In this document: positions 48,517-60,069 of the stretch, in pieces | How positions within the stretch are numbered: the stretch's first letter is position 1 | Layout: each line of letters opens with the position of its first letter | Assembly (NCBI GenBank): GCA_963978545.1 | Contig: OZ021732.1 | Coordinates: 31,340,123-31,404,122, forward strand | Direction of reading: 5' to 3' | Length of the DNA: 64,000 bases | DNA from: Linyphia triangularis | Taxonomy: Eukaryota; Arthropoda; Arachnida; Araneae; Linyphiidae | The notes under the pieces: model-generated | Databases searched by the model: none | The model's input: the letters and a program-made list of their open reading frames with translations, nothing else | Told to the model about the DNA's origin: nothing | Position numbers and translations under genes: made by a program

Positions 48517-49628
48517 TTTTAAATGTAATAATTTACTGGAGAGTTTATATTCTTCACCTAACACAGAACACCCTCAAATTTATAATTATTCTTGTAAATA
48601 TAATATAAATTTTATACCACTTAACCACTATAAAATATTCAAGTATGAAAATTTATCATAGAACAAGAACATAAATGTTTTAAAAAGAATTCAAAATTTT
48701 TACCACTTAATTTCAGCAATTGCAATTTTTAAAACTCAAATCAAATTAATTGCATCAAATTTAAGTATATAGCAATCACATTTTTAAAAGAGAACATGAA
48801 ATAGAATATTCAGAAATAAACTTCAGATCAAGAACAAAAAATATCTAGAACTAGACTTCACTTAAAACCAACTCTTTTACAACTTTAACTAAAATGAGAT
48901 TCAAATTACTTTTGTTTTAGTAATTTCCAATTCTTTGAAATGTTAGCACAAACCCAAAGCATTTGTTATAACTGGTACCTAAATAAGTGTTCTTGTTATA
49001 AGAATCTTACCAGATATTATATTATGGTATATATATAATTATAGTAGCACAAATAATCAAATATAGCATTAAATTCATACCATCTTAAAAGAAGACCTTC
49101 AAAAGATATAAATTCAAATACTATCATTATTTAAATGCATGTACCAAATACTAAACAAAACTAGTTTTAAATAAATTTCAAAGAACTTAAAATCAACTAT
49201 GAAGCTGAAAATCATAAAATACAATTATTTTCACTTTAATTGTAATTATATCCGAGGGCTGGATAATTCCTTTTATTTTCTTCACCAGAAAATGGACTTG
49301 CTCCACCACCAGTTTTAAAATCACTCTTGATCTACGACGAGTAAATAAATATAACTCACGTCAGATGAGGCAAATTAATCACTTGAATACTGCACACAAA
49401 TGATATATGTACACACTCCACAAGTAATCATTACATTATTTTCATTTGAAATATTGCACACAAATGAAACTGGAACCTTGCTCGAAATAGAAACGAAACA
49501 CCTCTTGAATAACTCAAGCACTAAATACCAACCACAAATTAGCACTTTTGATAAATTACTCTTGCATTACAAACATTGAAACTCGAAACGTATCACCAAT
49601 CTTGAAGTATTGCACTCCATTGACGACT

Positions 49629-49984
49629 TTGAAAACAGAACTTATGATTCACGAAGCACTAAACAAAAACACCACTCTTGAATCAAAACACAACAAAATC
49701 TTCAGGATGAAGGATTTTTTTTCTCTTCTTAGGACAGGATGTCACTGGCGATCTTCAGGACGAAGAAAAATTATCAATCTGGACGGATGTCCATCAAAAT
49801 CTGTAAAAACAGAACTTGTCATTCACTGATGCTGACAACGAAACACAAACACCACTCTTAAAAAAAAAAAACACAAAATCTTCAGGATGAAGGATTTTGT
49901 TCTCTTCTCAGGACGGGATGTCACTGGCGATCTTCAGGACGAAGAAAAATTATCAATCTGGACGGATGTCCATCAAAATCTGTA
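49629..49984 (-). repeat. Tandem duplication (about 177 bp) in the LTR element leader
   Basis: Two copies, 49629-49805 and 49806-49984, share aaaacagaactt, acaccactctt, aaaatcttcaggatgaagga and gtcactggcgatcttcagg in order. It lies in the untranslated leader between 5' LTR and Gag. Confidence 0.85.
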
Positions 49985-50273
49985 GACTGGATGTCCACAC
50001 TGAATCGAGGCTTTTCAGTTAATTTAATAAGCAAATTGCAATGCTTACCATTCTACACGACGAGTCGTCCATACTACACGACGAGACGTCAATCCATACT
50101 CGGACATTGGTTTCAGCACACAAAGAAAATATATAAGCAAGGCTTGCTTAATATTCCACACGATGGTTGTCCATCAGGTACTCTTCGCGCCAAAATAACG
50201 GTCGTTCATTCATTTCGTCGTTAAAATAAAACTTACAGTTCTTTTCCAAACAACGGTTGTTTCAGGTTCAAAA

Positions 50274-50291
50274 ATCGCACAGCTGGAACCA
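50274..50291 (-). other. Candidate primer-binding site
   Basis: Complement reads tggttccagctgtgcgat, starting with TGG as required to pair with a tRNA ...CCA end, 8 nt from the inner edge of the 5' LTR. The tRNA was not identified. Confidence 0.45.
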
Positions 50292-50299
50292 TTTTAGGC

Positions 50300-50534
50300 T
50301 GTGGTATCGTGGTCGAGTAAAAATTTCATTTTGAACGAAAACAAAACACATTTATTTTAAGAACTTCAAAATGGCGCAAGCATTCGTGATCGTGTTACAT
50401 CTTGGAATGTCTGTCCTCTCTCGTCTCTCACAAGAGACTAAACAAAAAACAACTTAAAAATACAACTGTCAAATAACTGTTTTGGGGCGCCCTCTATATT
50501 TTACAACAGCAATTAACAGTTACAATACGTTACA
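50300..50534 (-). repeat. 5' LTR
   Basis: Same 235-bp sequence as 44519-44754, with about eight differences (for example cattttgaac/cattatgaac and ggggcgcc/gtggcgcc). Confidence 0.93.
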
Positions 50535-50587
50535 GTATGATGAAAGAGACAGGTTCTCTCTATAATAATCTCTTTGTTTCTGTTTTC

Positions 50588-50735
50588 GATGCCCAGTCGC
50601 GAAATGGTAGCTCATTGAGCTGCCACGCCACACGTCAGCGGTTTGATCCCCGGACTGGTCAAGGTTGACTCAGCCTCTCATCTCCTAAGTGGATCGATTA
50701 AATGAGAACCAAGCATTTACGGGGCTGTTACGCTA
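50588..50735 (+). mobile_element. tRNA-derived SINE, type 3 with conserved-type body
   Basis: A tRNA-like head (gcgaaatggtagctcattga, box B-like cggtttgatcccc) is followed by aaggttgactcagcctctca, ggatcgattaaatgagaacc and aagcatttacggggctgtta. The body resembles the central region shared by several invertebrate SINE families (for example the ...GACT...GCCTTTCATCC...GTCGAT...GTACCA pattern). Different from types 1, 2 and 4. Confidence 0.75.
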
Positions 50736-50939
50736 CTGAGTTTAATTTTTGTTTCTATTTTCAATTGATCTCTACGAAGTGTTAGTTTTTAAGTGGGAGC
50801 ACATTCTCTCCGCTGTTAGTTATGTTTCTATTTTATCTAATGCACTATAGTTCGCATCGCCATATGAACGAGGCTAGCTTCAATTAAACCAGTGCTGTCT
50901 CGCTAGTGGTAAGCCAATTTTTTATTCAAGCTTGTTCTG

Positions 50940-51110
50940 GGACACTGTTTCAACAATGCTGCCAACAGCTGTTATAAATGACTGCTGGCCCTAGTGTAGG
51001 CCAAGCGGTTACTTTTATGCTCTTAAAAGGAAAGGCCCAGTAGTTCAAGTGATGGCCACAGGCAGTCACCCAGTGAAGGCTAAGCTGATTTGTGTTTACT
51101 GGAAGTGTTT
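50940..51110 (-). repeat. GC-rich dispersed repeat, copy 3, minus strand
   Basis: The complement begins ccagtaaacacaaatcagct and contains ctgtggccatcac, ctactgggcctttcc, gcataaaagtaaccg and ggcctacactagggccagcag (quoted in part), co-linear with 5505-5630. Confidence 0.75.
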
Positions 51111-54100
51111 AGATAAAGAGAATTCTCACCATAAACTGATGAGATGACCACCACATTAACACCGAGTAATACTGTAGTATCTGGTATTTTGGTTCGATTT
51201 CATCCATTCCTCTTACAATCTGTGAGTTTTTTTTTTTTTACCCTTTTCCGTTATTTTTATTATTATTATTATTTAAATGTAGTAAAGTAAAAGCACCTCT
51301 TTATTCTTTTCTTTTCTTTTTTTATTTCGCAATCACAGAAAATACAAAGTGAGAATTGTAGTTTTCACGTTTCACTCATGATTTTCCCTATAGTACATGA
51401 CAACCTGTTGTAACTAGGGAATACCTTTGGGGAAGCTCTCAGCCCCAATACAGCTTCCTAAGGGACATATTTTTTCCATCCATGCGCAATTATGTACACT
51501 TTTTAATTTTGCTAAGTTTTATGCACTCATGTATTAATACGTCTCTAATTTTTGAATATTAGTGATTTGCAACCGTTCTTCTTCTTTTTTTAAAGTTTTT
51601 TTTTTTATAAGTTTTTACAAAATTCATTATAATGAATATATTGTCATAAATTAATGGTTTCTAGCTATACTAAAAATAGTAAGTATTAAAGAGGGTCACC
51701 ACTATTTCAGAATTTATTCGTTTAACTGACTTTTCTGTCTCACAGTGGAAAAAACATTCGACTTAAAAGTATGAAATTTCACGTTTGCAGAAAAGGTTGG
51801 CAAAATCTGCTAATATGAAAAATCGGAAATGCAAACTTTATTTATTGAGTCAAAATGAAAGATATTTTTTTTTTCAATAGGCGGCCTCTCCAGAAAAAAT
51901 TAACCACTGTAGTAATATAATATTATGCAATCACAGAGGTTTATGTCTTAATAAAACATACTCGTTCCTCTTTTCTTAAATTTAGATGTAGTTTTGAAGA
52001 TATTAATTATCTAAATTACAAAAAAAATAACTGTTAAGATTGCGCGATCTGTGTTTGTTTATCCATAAGCAGCGGAAAAGTTTTGAAAAAAGATTAATTT
52101 TTTAATTAATCATACCATGATATAGAACAGATTATTAGGATTTATTTAAAAAAATCAGAACTCAGATTGTCAAAATAGAGAAGGGAATGTGAATAATTTA
52201 ATTTAGTTAAAATGGTATTTTATAATTTCTCCTTTTTATTTTCCCATGTTTGAAAAACGAAATGTTTCAAGACGTATGTACTTCTACTACTATATATGAC
52301 GTGCAATTATACCACATCATACTACTATAATAATTATATTACGTAGTATTGTGAACACTAAGGTAATATGATCATTATAGTAGTATGAAGACTATGTCAC
52401 GGGCAATTCAAGGGGACTTGAGAATAATCACAATGTTCTAAGTTGTTTTTAAAGGTGTACTTTGATGGGTCAAAATTTCTTTAGAGTTGCTAATGACGTA
52501 CCATGTATACTCTCCATTTACACATACATTTTTAAAGTAGCAGTTTTCAAAAATGTAGTATATTTATGTTATTTTTTGTTATTAAAAATTTTACAAGATA
52601 TTTAATTTAATACACTAAAAAATTTCTTTTCGTTAGACTGATGTATCAATATATAACTGAAAATATGGCTTGGTTTTGAGTTATAATGGAAGTCGATTCG
52701 AATGGTATTGTTTGAAAATACCATGCATTGATGTTTTAAGGATATTAATCAATAATTTATTGAATTTCAGGATCACGTCATAAAGTTTTCACTGATGGAT
52801 GAATTTCAGTTTTTATGTATTTTTAGAAGCAATCTGCAACCATAGTGAGCTCGGGATTTAGCGAGCATTACCGACCACTTGAATGCCTTCTCCGGGGATT
52901 GTCGAGTGTTAGCGAGCTGGTGATGGAGTCCACTAGTAACATTAAAATGGTAGATACTTGTTTAACATTTTTTAATTTTTTTTAAACAATATAAAAGTGA
53001 AATAATTTTGTTATTGTTATTTCTCCTTATTTAAATTTAATTTGTTTGATGATATTTTAAGGTTTTCTTTATTTGGAAATCTTAAAAAGATATTTAAGCA
53101 ATAGGGCAGAATCACGATAAAGCTGACTAAAAAGAAAGAAAAAAACAATAAAATATTTTGTTATTTTTCAGATTTTAACCTTCAAGTATCTGAAACATCT
53201 AGTCTCACATTTCCCGGTGAATAATTGTCTTTTGCAGCGTAGCTGTACGTAGTATAAGGATTGTCTTCACTGGTGAGGGATTAGTAAAGTGAGAAATGTT
53301 TCTAATGCTAGTTGTTGTTCAAGTGCTGTTTTAAAAATGGATATATTAACTGTGACATGCTGTCACTATGTATTTGGAAGTACCCTAATTTTCACACGCA
53401 CTGGGGATTCGAGACCTCAGCTGGTTCGTTTAGTTGCTGATTGTTTTACATAAAATTTGTGTAAGTTATGTATTGTGTTTGTGCTGTAGTTGACAACCAT
53501 CCGACCATTTGGGGATTTGTTTTTTTATACACCTTTGTTTCGGGAACATGGAGGAGGTGCACCGAAGGGTTTGCTGAAAGTAACAGAGAGCCTTCTCGTA
53601 CTTAAAAATGTCTTCTTTAAAATCGACTTTTAAGCTGTTTACGTTTTTAGAATGAATTTTTAGCAATAATATCATAACCCTGTTCCTATGTCAAAGCGCT
53701 TAAGTGCGACCAGTGGGTTTGTTGGAATGTATAACCTTTTGCAATGAGCATCTGTTTTTTCTTAATAAGGCTTTTAGATAGTTCTCATCTGAGTGTATTT
53801 ATGCTATTTATCAAAATGTATATCATGTATATAACACATTAGGTCAGGTGGAATCTTAATGCTTCATAAGCCAACTCACTTTTTGGGTTGGGCAAATGGC
53901 TTTATTAAACTATTCATACGCAACATCACGACACGTGAATAAATAAAAATAGATAAATTTGTACGAGGAATCTATAGAAAGTGACAAGTGAAATGTAAAA
54001 TAATTTTTCATAGTTTTAGAGAAGTTCAATATACTTTCTAAACATTTAAAGAAAGCCCCTTCAGGTTTTCCTGCGTTTTTTTTGTGTGATTAGCTACACA

Positions 54101-54929
54101 TTTTAGAAAAAAGTTTACGAAGATCGTGTATTTGGCCACCCAAATTTTTATATGGTTCTAAAAAGTGAAAAAGTGGAGTTTAGTAACAATTTTTCCATTT
54201 TGACGAAAGGTGCCTGTTTGGCAAGAAATTTACAATAAGTAAAATCGGAAACTTTTTTTTTTACTATTTTATTAGCGACAATAGGGACAAACTATAACTT
54301 TGAGTTTTAAAAGAAATTCATTGTATTCATTGATATTATATAAACTAAAACTGCAAGTCAATAAAAGTGTTTTATAATCAATTAAAAAGACAATAAGAAA
54401 GTCAATAAAAAGTTTGTTAATTATTACAAACTTTATTTTTAAAAAGTTTTAAAAAATTTATAAACTAATGTTACGAATATATTAATGCATAAGCTTATGA
54501 ATGAAAATATAAAATTTTTTACTATAAAGGGAAATTAATGTTAGAAAGTTGGGATAATACAATTTCGTAGTTATATTTACGTGCTGATGGGAAGTTGTCT
54601 GTGTTGATAAAAAGAGTATCATTATTCGATGAAAGAAATGGAATGAAAGCAATACAATTCATATAAATTTAAGTGGATTACATCTTCGTCATACAAAATT
54701 AGTATAAATATAGTTAAGTGTTATGTAATATATCACAGTGTAACGAGTTGGAAAATGTAGAAATAAATTTAAAGTCTATTGTCTCAATAAGATCGGAGTT
54801 CTTCATAAGTTAAATAGAGTGGTATCACCAATCAATATTTATCTGACATTTTAAGTTTTCAATTAAGAGTGGATGTAATTAGTGATTAAAACCAAATAAG
54901 ATACAAGTATATTATAATACATTACAAAA
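51111..54929. other. AT-rich sequence, no gene seen
   Basis: No recognised gene; contains one small inverted repeat (52318-52387). Confidence 0.5.
52318..52387. repeat. Small inverted repeat, 25-bp arms
   Basis: catactactataataattat and its mate pair with two mismatches over 25 bp, separated by 20 nt. A MITE core or cruciform candidate. Confidence 0.75.
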
Positions 54930-55801
54930 TACAAGGTCCGGCTATTAATTTCCAGGACTGACGTAACTGTAGGAGAACGAAAAGCCGGAAGATGGTGCTA
55001 ATGATTGCATATTGAAGAGCGTTTTCTTGCGCATGTACAGTGCAATCGGCGCAATTCTGAAGTAAGTGGTTCTCGTGGAAAGGCGCATTAAAACGTAGCT
55101 CTTAAATTCCTGTTGTCGAAGTGAAAATAGAGCAAAGAATTAACATTAAATTTTGCTTCGAATTGGGCAAGATAGCTGCGGGAACCTACGAAATGTTAAA
55201 ACAAGTTTATGGCCAGGAAGCTTTATCCCGCTCAATAACTTTTGAACGGTTTAAACGCTTTCGGAAAGGGGGCGAAAGCGTCGAAGATGATCCACACACA
55301 GGTCGGCCGCAGTCCGTACGCACGCCGGAAGCAATTGAAAAAGTTCGCGATATGGTGAAATGTGATCGTCGATTGACTATTCGAGTACTCGCCAATGAAT
55401 TGAACATGGACAAAGAGACGGTTTGGTGAATTTTGACTCAAGACCTAGGCAAACCAGATTCGTTCCTCACCATTTAAGGGACGAACAAAAGCAATTGAGA
55501 CTGGACGCCTGTGGCGAACTTATCGACAACGCTGATACTGACCCTGCGTACCTGGATAGGATACCCAATTTGAAGCAAAATTTAATGTTAATTCTTTGCT
55601 CCATTTTCACTTCGACAACAGGAATTTAAGAGCTACGTTTCAATGCGCCTTTCCACGAGAACCACTTACTTCAGAATGGAGCCGATTGCACTGCACATAC
55701 GCAAGAAAACGCTCTTCAATATGCAATCATTAGCGCCATCTTTCGGCTTTTCGTTCTCCTACAGTTACGTCAGTCCTGGAAATTAATAGCCGGACCTTGT
55801 A
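54930..55801 (+). mobile_element. Mariner derivative with 236-bp inverted ends
   Basis: Body 54932-55799 (868 bp) between TA dinucleotides, the mariner target duplication. The left arm 54932-55167 and the reverse complement of the right arm 55564-55799 are both 236 bp and differ at only about nine positions. Each arm contains a terminus, the transposase leader and the first codons of transposase. Mariner TIRs are normally about 30 bp, so the right end must be an inverted copy of the left that replaced the normal 3' half. Non-autonomous; it probably spread using another mariner's enzyme. Confidence 0.92.
55121..55566 (+). pseudogene. Mariner transposase N-terminal fragment
   Basis: Covers the helix-turn-helix DNA-binding region only. 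Visible segments are EQRINIKFCFELGK, ALSRSITFERFKRF, GESVEDDPHTGRPQSVRT and RLTIRVLANELNMD. A TGA stop comes at about 55427, then after a frameshift FVPHHLRDEQKQLRLDAC and YLDRI. It ends just where the first catalytic Asp segment should start; the whole DDD catalytic domain is missing. The usual start codon is ATA (55127) in this arm, while the inverted right arm keeps ATG (complement of 55602-55604). If translated it could only give a DNA-binding fragment. Confidence 0.9.
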
Positions 55802-56740
55802 TGTCTTGCTTAACATGTATTTAAATTGATTTGACATCATAATTTTATAAAAATCTTAAGGATAAATTTAAATGCACAAGAAATAGCATAATATTGCACA
55901 GAAAGTCAAAATTGCTGCTAATCCTCCAGACTTTTGTAAGTAATGTTTAAAGGTGTCACATATTGATCGTTGATAACAATCAATTCCCCATTCGGGGTTT
56001 ATTAGTTTCCCTTTTAAACGAAAATATTTTGTACACTAAAATCACACAGAAATTACCCAAAAGTGCAGCGGCGTAATGGGATATAAAATCGGCCAGGTGA
56101 TTTTAATTTTTGGCGGCCCAAATTTTCATTATGATCATTAAGCAAATTTAATAATTATTGTTAACTAGTTGAATTTTGATATCCTGGATAAAGGAAACGA
56201 AAACGATACATGGAAATAAGAATAAAAATTAACAAATGTAGAAATGATTTGAAAGTTTTCGGTGAATTTCAATAATCTTAGCCGTTATGTTGATATTCAG
56301 AATACTATTAGTAATTGCATTACGCTAAAACCGCCCATGCGCAGAACGTCAGTTTACAGAAAATATATTGAAATATTACTGTAAAATTGGAACCACTTAT
56401 CGGACAGACGATTGTAATACATAAAATATCGAACCTCTATGTGCAGAACTGTGGGTTTGTATAAGGTTCAGACGTACAGACAACTCAGTTTTATATATAT
56501 CGATTATCCCATGAATATATGGTATAAAGGGATAAAGTATCAAGTATTATCTCATGAATATAGAGGCTAACTGTAAATCCTCCCAATTTAATTCGGAAAA
56601 TTTTCAAAGTACATTTTTACCCCATTTATTCTTCAATTACCCCATTTAATTTTCCACTGAGTAACAATTTATTTTTAGTATTCAGATTTTTCTCCAACAT
56701 TGAAATTCTAACCTAAGTCAAACTTCAATAACCAATCATA
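55802..56740. other. AT-rich sequence, no gene seen
   Basis: No gene or element recognised between the mariner element and the next GC-rich island. Confidence 0.5.
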
Positions 56741-57060
56741 TTTTCTTCGCGCGCATCGGATAGTCCGGTCAAATTGCCTCTCTACTTTTCAGATCGATGC
56801 TTCGCGCAGTCTCCTAGCCGCGTTATCACACGTGGAAGTCCGAAGAAAGAGTTGAAATCCGGCAGTATCCGGCACGCGTTTTCGGAAGACGGACGTTTCG
56901 CAGCAGGACTCGCTGAGGTGGAGCACACGACACGATGTTTGCCGGATGCGATCAGAATAAGAATCATTGAGTTGCAGCGCCTGCTCGGAAGTGAAGTTGA
57001 ATTTTTGAAGAGACGAGATGATTTGGTCTGTAGTGATGGTGATGGCTTTTAGATGGCTTT
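56741..57060 (+). other. CpG-rich island with block related to 42848-42945
   Basis: One of the most CpG-rich parts of the window. Both strands are open for about 90-107 codons, which happens when composition removes stops, and neither translation has a known domain. Positions 56757-56853 are co-linear with 42848-42945. Candidates are a conserved regulatory element, a non-coding exon or an unrecognised repeat. Confidence 0.4.
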
Positions 57061-59455
57061 TGGCAGGAATTTTGAATTCGAACGGTAAGTTTGATTCTGA
57101 AATTTTATCCATTATATGGTAAAAAAAAGTTATCTATTTTTGTTTTGGGATGTGAAAAGGCAATTTTTGAAGTTGGATTTACTTTACTTAACAAATAACT
57201 GATGTTTAATAATAATAAAAAAAAGGTATTAATTAAATAAAAAAAAACCTTACTTATTGTTAAATAAATGAGAATCCTATCTCCAAAAGCTTGATTTTGA
57301 AAAACCATCTAGTCAACTTACGTAGAACGTTTCTAGAAGATGTATTTTAGATATTACCGAATTGGCGAAATATTTCTAATTGGCACCAGAGTTCACTTTC
57401 TTCAATTTGTTTTAAACTTTTTAATGATTTACTCTAGATGATTTCTTGGAACGCTTAATTTTCTGGATTTATACCATTCAACTACTGCATTAGAGTATTC
57501 CAAATCAGCAGGTGGAAAAATATTAATTACTTATAGAATAAATCATTAATGGCAAACTATATGGAAGAACTACTTATTATTTTGGACGTGACTTTTTGTA
57601 CCATGTTATAAAGTTGAACATCATACAGATGCATTTTTATTAAAGAGGAAAGTATATTTTATTCTTATTCTTAACGCGTAATATCTACCAATTTGTATGT
57701 AGTGTTATTTATTATTGAAATAATTTATTTTTATAATGTGTATAAGAGGTTATACATTTTCTTTACATTGTTTTCGTTGCTGAACAAATATAGATGAATG
57801 CTGCGTAATATGGACTTTAATGGACTACAAAAACTATTCCGATTTCGAAACTATTAATATGGCATCTATTATAAAAGTAAAATGTACGTTTTTTTTCCAT
57901 AATTCAATTAAATGTTTGTCAAAATAAACAAAAACTTGTCACAGAAAGAAGTTAACTTTTTCAAAAATACATGAGTAATAAACTATATATTAATGACGGT
58001 TTAAAAAATCTTCTTCGATAAGGTAAAAATAATGCAAGAATGGGAATTGTGTCTTTCTATTAAGAAGTAAATTTTTGAGGAACTTCAATGAAAGTACGTA
58101 GAATGAAAATAAATCTAGATTATTTTTAAATGTATTGATAACAATTCAAAAGGACTTTTATACATCATAATAACAAGCTTAATTTTATTTGTACATTTTA
58201 AATCTTTCTCATGAATAGTTTTGTTGGAACATTAAATATATTTGAATGATTGAAATAAATTAAATCATTAATCAATAGAATTTAAAAATTTTGTGGGCAT
58301 AAAGTTGATAAGAAAAAAATACATTTTTCAGTGAAAACTTTCACATTTATAAAAGCGCATGAGAGATTTACTTATACCCCAGAAAGTGTCAAATGCGAAC
58401 ATTACCAATTTATTTTGAAAATTTGAATCCTTTTTTTTTGTATAAAGTTTCATAAATATTTTATTTGCTTGAAAATTACACTTTAAAATTTTAATATTTG
58501 ATATTTTAATTATTTAATTTTCTGCTGTAGAATTTTTGCCAATTGACCTTGGGAATTAAAATTTTTAAAACAATTAATGTATAACAAACCTAACAAATAA
58601 AGCGTCAATGCGCAGTTTCACTTAAAATATTTTCTTTAAAAATTAATCGGTTTCAAATTAGTTATTGGAAATGTCATTTATCAATGAACTCTACTCTAAA
58701 TACTAAATATTCCCAGAATACACTACAAAATACCAGAATAACACTATATATTTTTTTTACACAAACTGAAACTCAATCTCCTGTTCAAGATTTGTTTACA
58801 CAAGAGCATAAAAATAATTTGGATGGTGCTGAAAATTTTTTTTTATAAAGAAACTGAATTTTACACTTCATCGAGTTTCAACTATAAAAATACATTTATT
58901 TATTATTTTTGAAAAGCAGGCGCATTCTTTATCATACTGAATACCAAGTGCTTTAATCTTTTAAAGCAGCTGATTTATTTTTAAATGAAGGAAACCTTAG
59001 TGGTAACTGGAGTAAAAAAAAAACGAAGAGAGAGAAACTGAAACGTCCCAAGAATTTTGAATCACACAAGTCAAAGCTCACCCACGAAAAAAAAAAAAGT
59101 TTTCGAAACTTTCTTCTGACACGAAGCAAAAGAGCACTCTCCCAAGTCTTGACGATGAAAAGTTGGAGCTCCGAAACAATCAATAGATCTCGAGACATTC
59201 GAGATCTGAGATACATTTAGTAACTTTTCTTTTTCTGCTTTTCGTTTCTTCTTTCTAGCATTGTTTTGGTGCGCAGGGATCTACTGGCGACAAATATCTT
59301 GAAAGAAAAATTGGTAAACGCTGTCGAAAAGATTTACGGCTGGATAAGGGTTGGTCTTAAGAAGCAGATCTCTCTGAAGATTCCTGCTGAATCAGAAGGT
59401 CGGGTTTTTGTGGGAATTTACTGCAATGGTATGTTACTGGATGGGTTGTATTTTA
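57061..59455. other. Mostly AT-rich; GC-richer patch at about 59.0-59.4 kb
   Basis: An open plus-strand frame of 89 codons from 59266 has no recognisable domain and runs into the downstream duplication. A minus-strand frame at 58953-59216 is also unrecognised. Confidence 0.4.
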
Positions 59456-60069
59456 CTGCAATGTTCTATCTTTTTGAAAACGTGGATTTCTCAGAAGTGA
59501 TGGGAGTAATAAATATAGTTTTAAATCGCCAATAAAATTTTAAACTGTTATGCAACTGAATATGTTTTAATAACCTGTTAGAAAAAAATGGTAAGTTTTT
59601 TAGTAAGGGTAAATTTGTTAAAAAAAGGTAAATTTGGTACGAACTTCGATAGTTTTAAATGAGTATTGATATTTTTAATGACGTATTGAAACTATTGCTT
59701 TGTTACTGCTATATCAAGGTTTTCGACATTTTGATGAGAATTTTCTCAATTAAATGGTTTGTTCTGCAAGGTTCTATCTTTTTGAAAACGTGGATTTCTC
59801 AGAAGTGATGGGAGTAATAAATATAGTTTTAAATCGCCAATAAAATTTTAAACTGTTATGCAACTGAATATGTTTTAATAACCTGTTAGAAAAAAATGGT
59901 AAGTTTTTTAGTAAGGGTAAATTTGTTAAAAAAAGGTAAATTTGGTACGAACTTCGATAGTTTTAAATGAGTATTGATATTTTTAATGACGTATTGAAAC
60001 TATTGCTTTGTTACTGCTATATCAAGGTTTTCGACATTTTGATGAGAATTTTCTCAATTAAATGGTTTG
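59456..60069 (+). repeat. Tandem duplication, 308-bp unit, essentially identical copies
   Basis: The unit starts ctgcaat/g-gttctatc at 59456 and again at 59764. The 298 bp from gttctatc to aatggttt read the same in both copies by eye, with one difference in the leading 7 bp. It must be very recent, or an assembly artefact. Confidence 0.93.

Larger units (their letters stand above)
44515..50538 (-). mobile_element. Gmr1-like Ty3/gypsy LTR retrotransposon, RT core deleted
   Basis: Body 44519-50534 (about 6.0 kb), two LTRs of 236 and 235 bp beginning TG and ending CA, and a 4-bp target duplication gtat (44515-44518, 50535-50538). Minus-strand order: 5' LTR, about 1.8-kb leader with an internal duplication, Gag with a SCAN-like C-terminal capsid region, zinc knuckle, protease, integrase, then the end of reverse transcriptase and RNase H, 3' LTR. 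Integrase before RT is copia-like order in a gypsy-type sequence; with SCAN-like Gag it fits the Gmr1 group. The RT palm is missing and in-frame stops interrupt Gag-Pol, so the copy is dead. The LTRs differ at about eight positions, suggesting a fairly recent insertion. Confidence 0.88.

Noticed and set aside
56774..57112. 92-codon plus frame and 107-codon minus frame as genes
   Set aside because: They overlap each other almost fully in a CpG-rich island; neither has a domain and the related block at 42.85 kb has stops in the corresponding frame.
59266..59535. 89-codon frame as a conserved small protein
   Set aside because: Its C-terminal part lies in the 308-bp duplication, the second copy lacks the upstream part, and no domain is recognisable.
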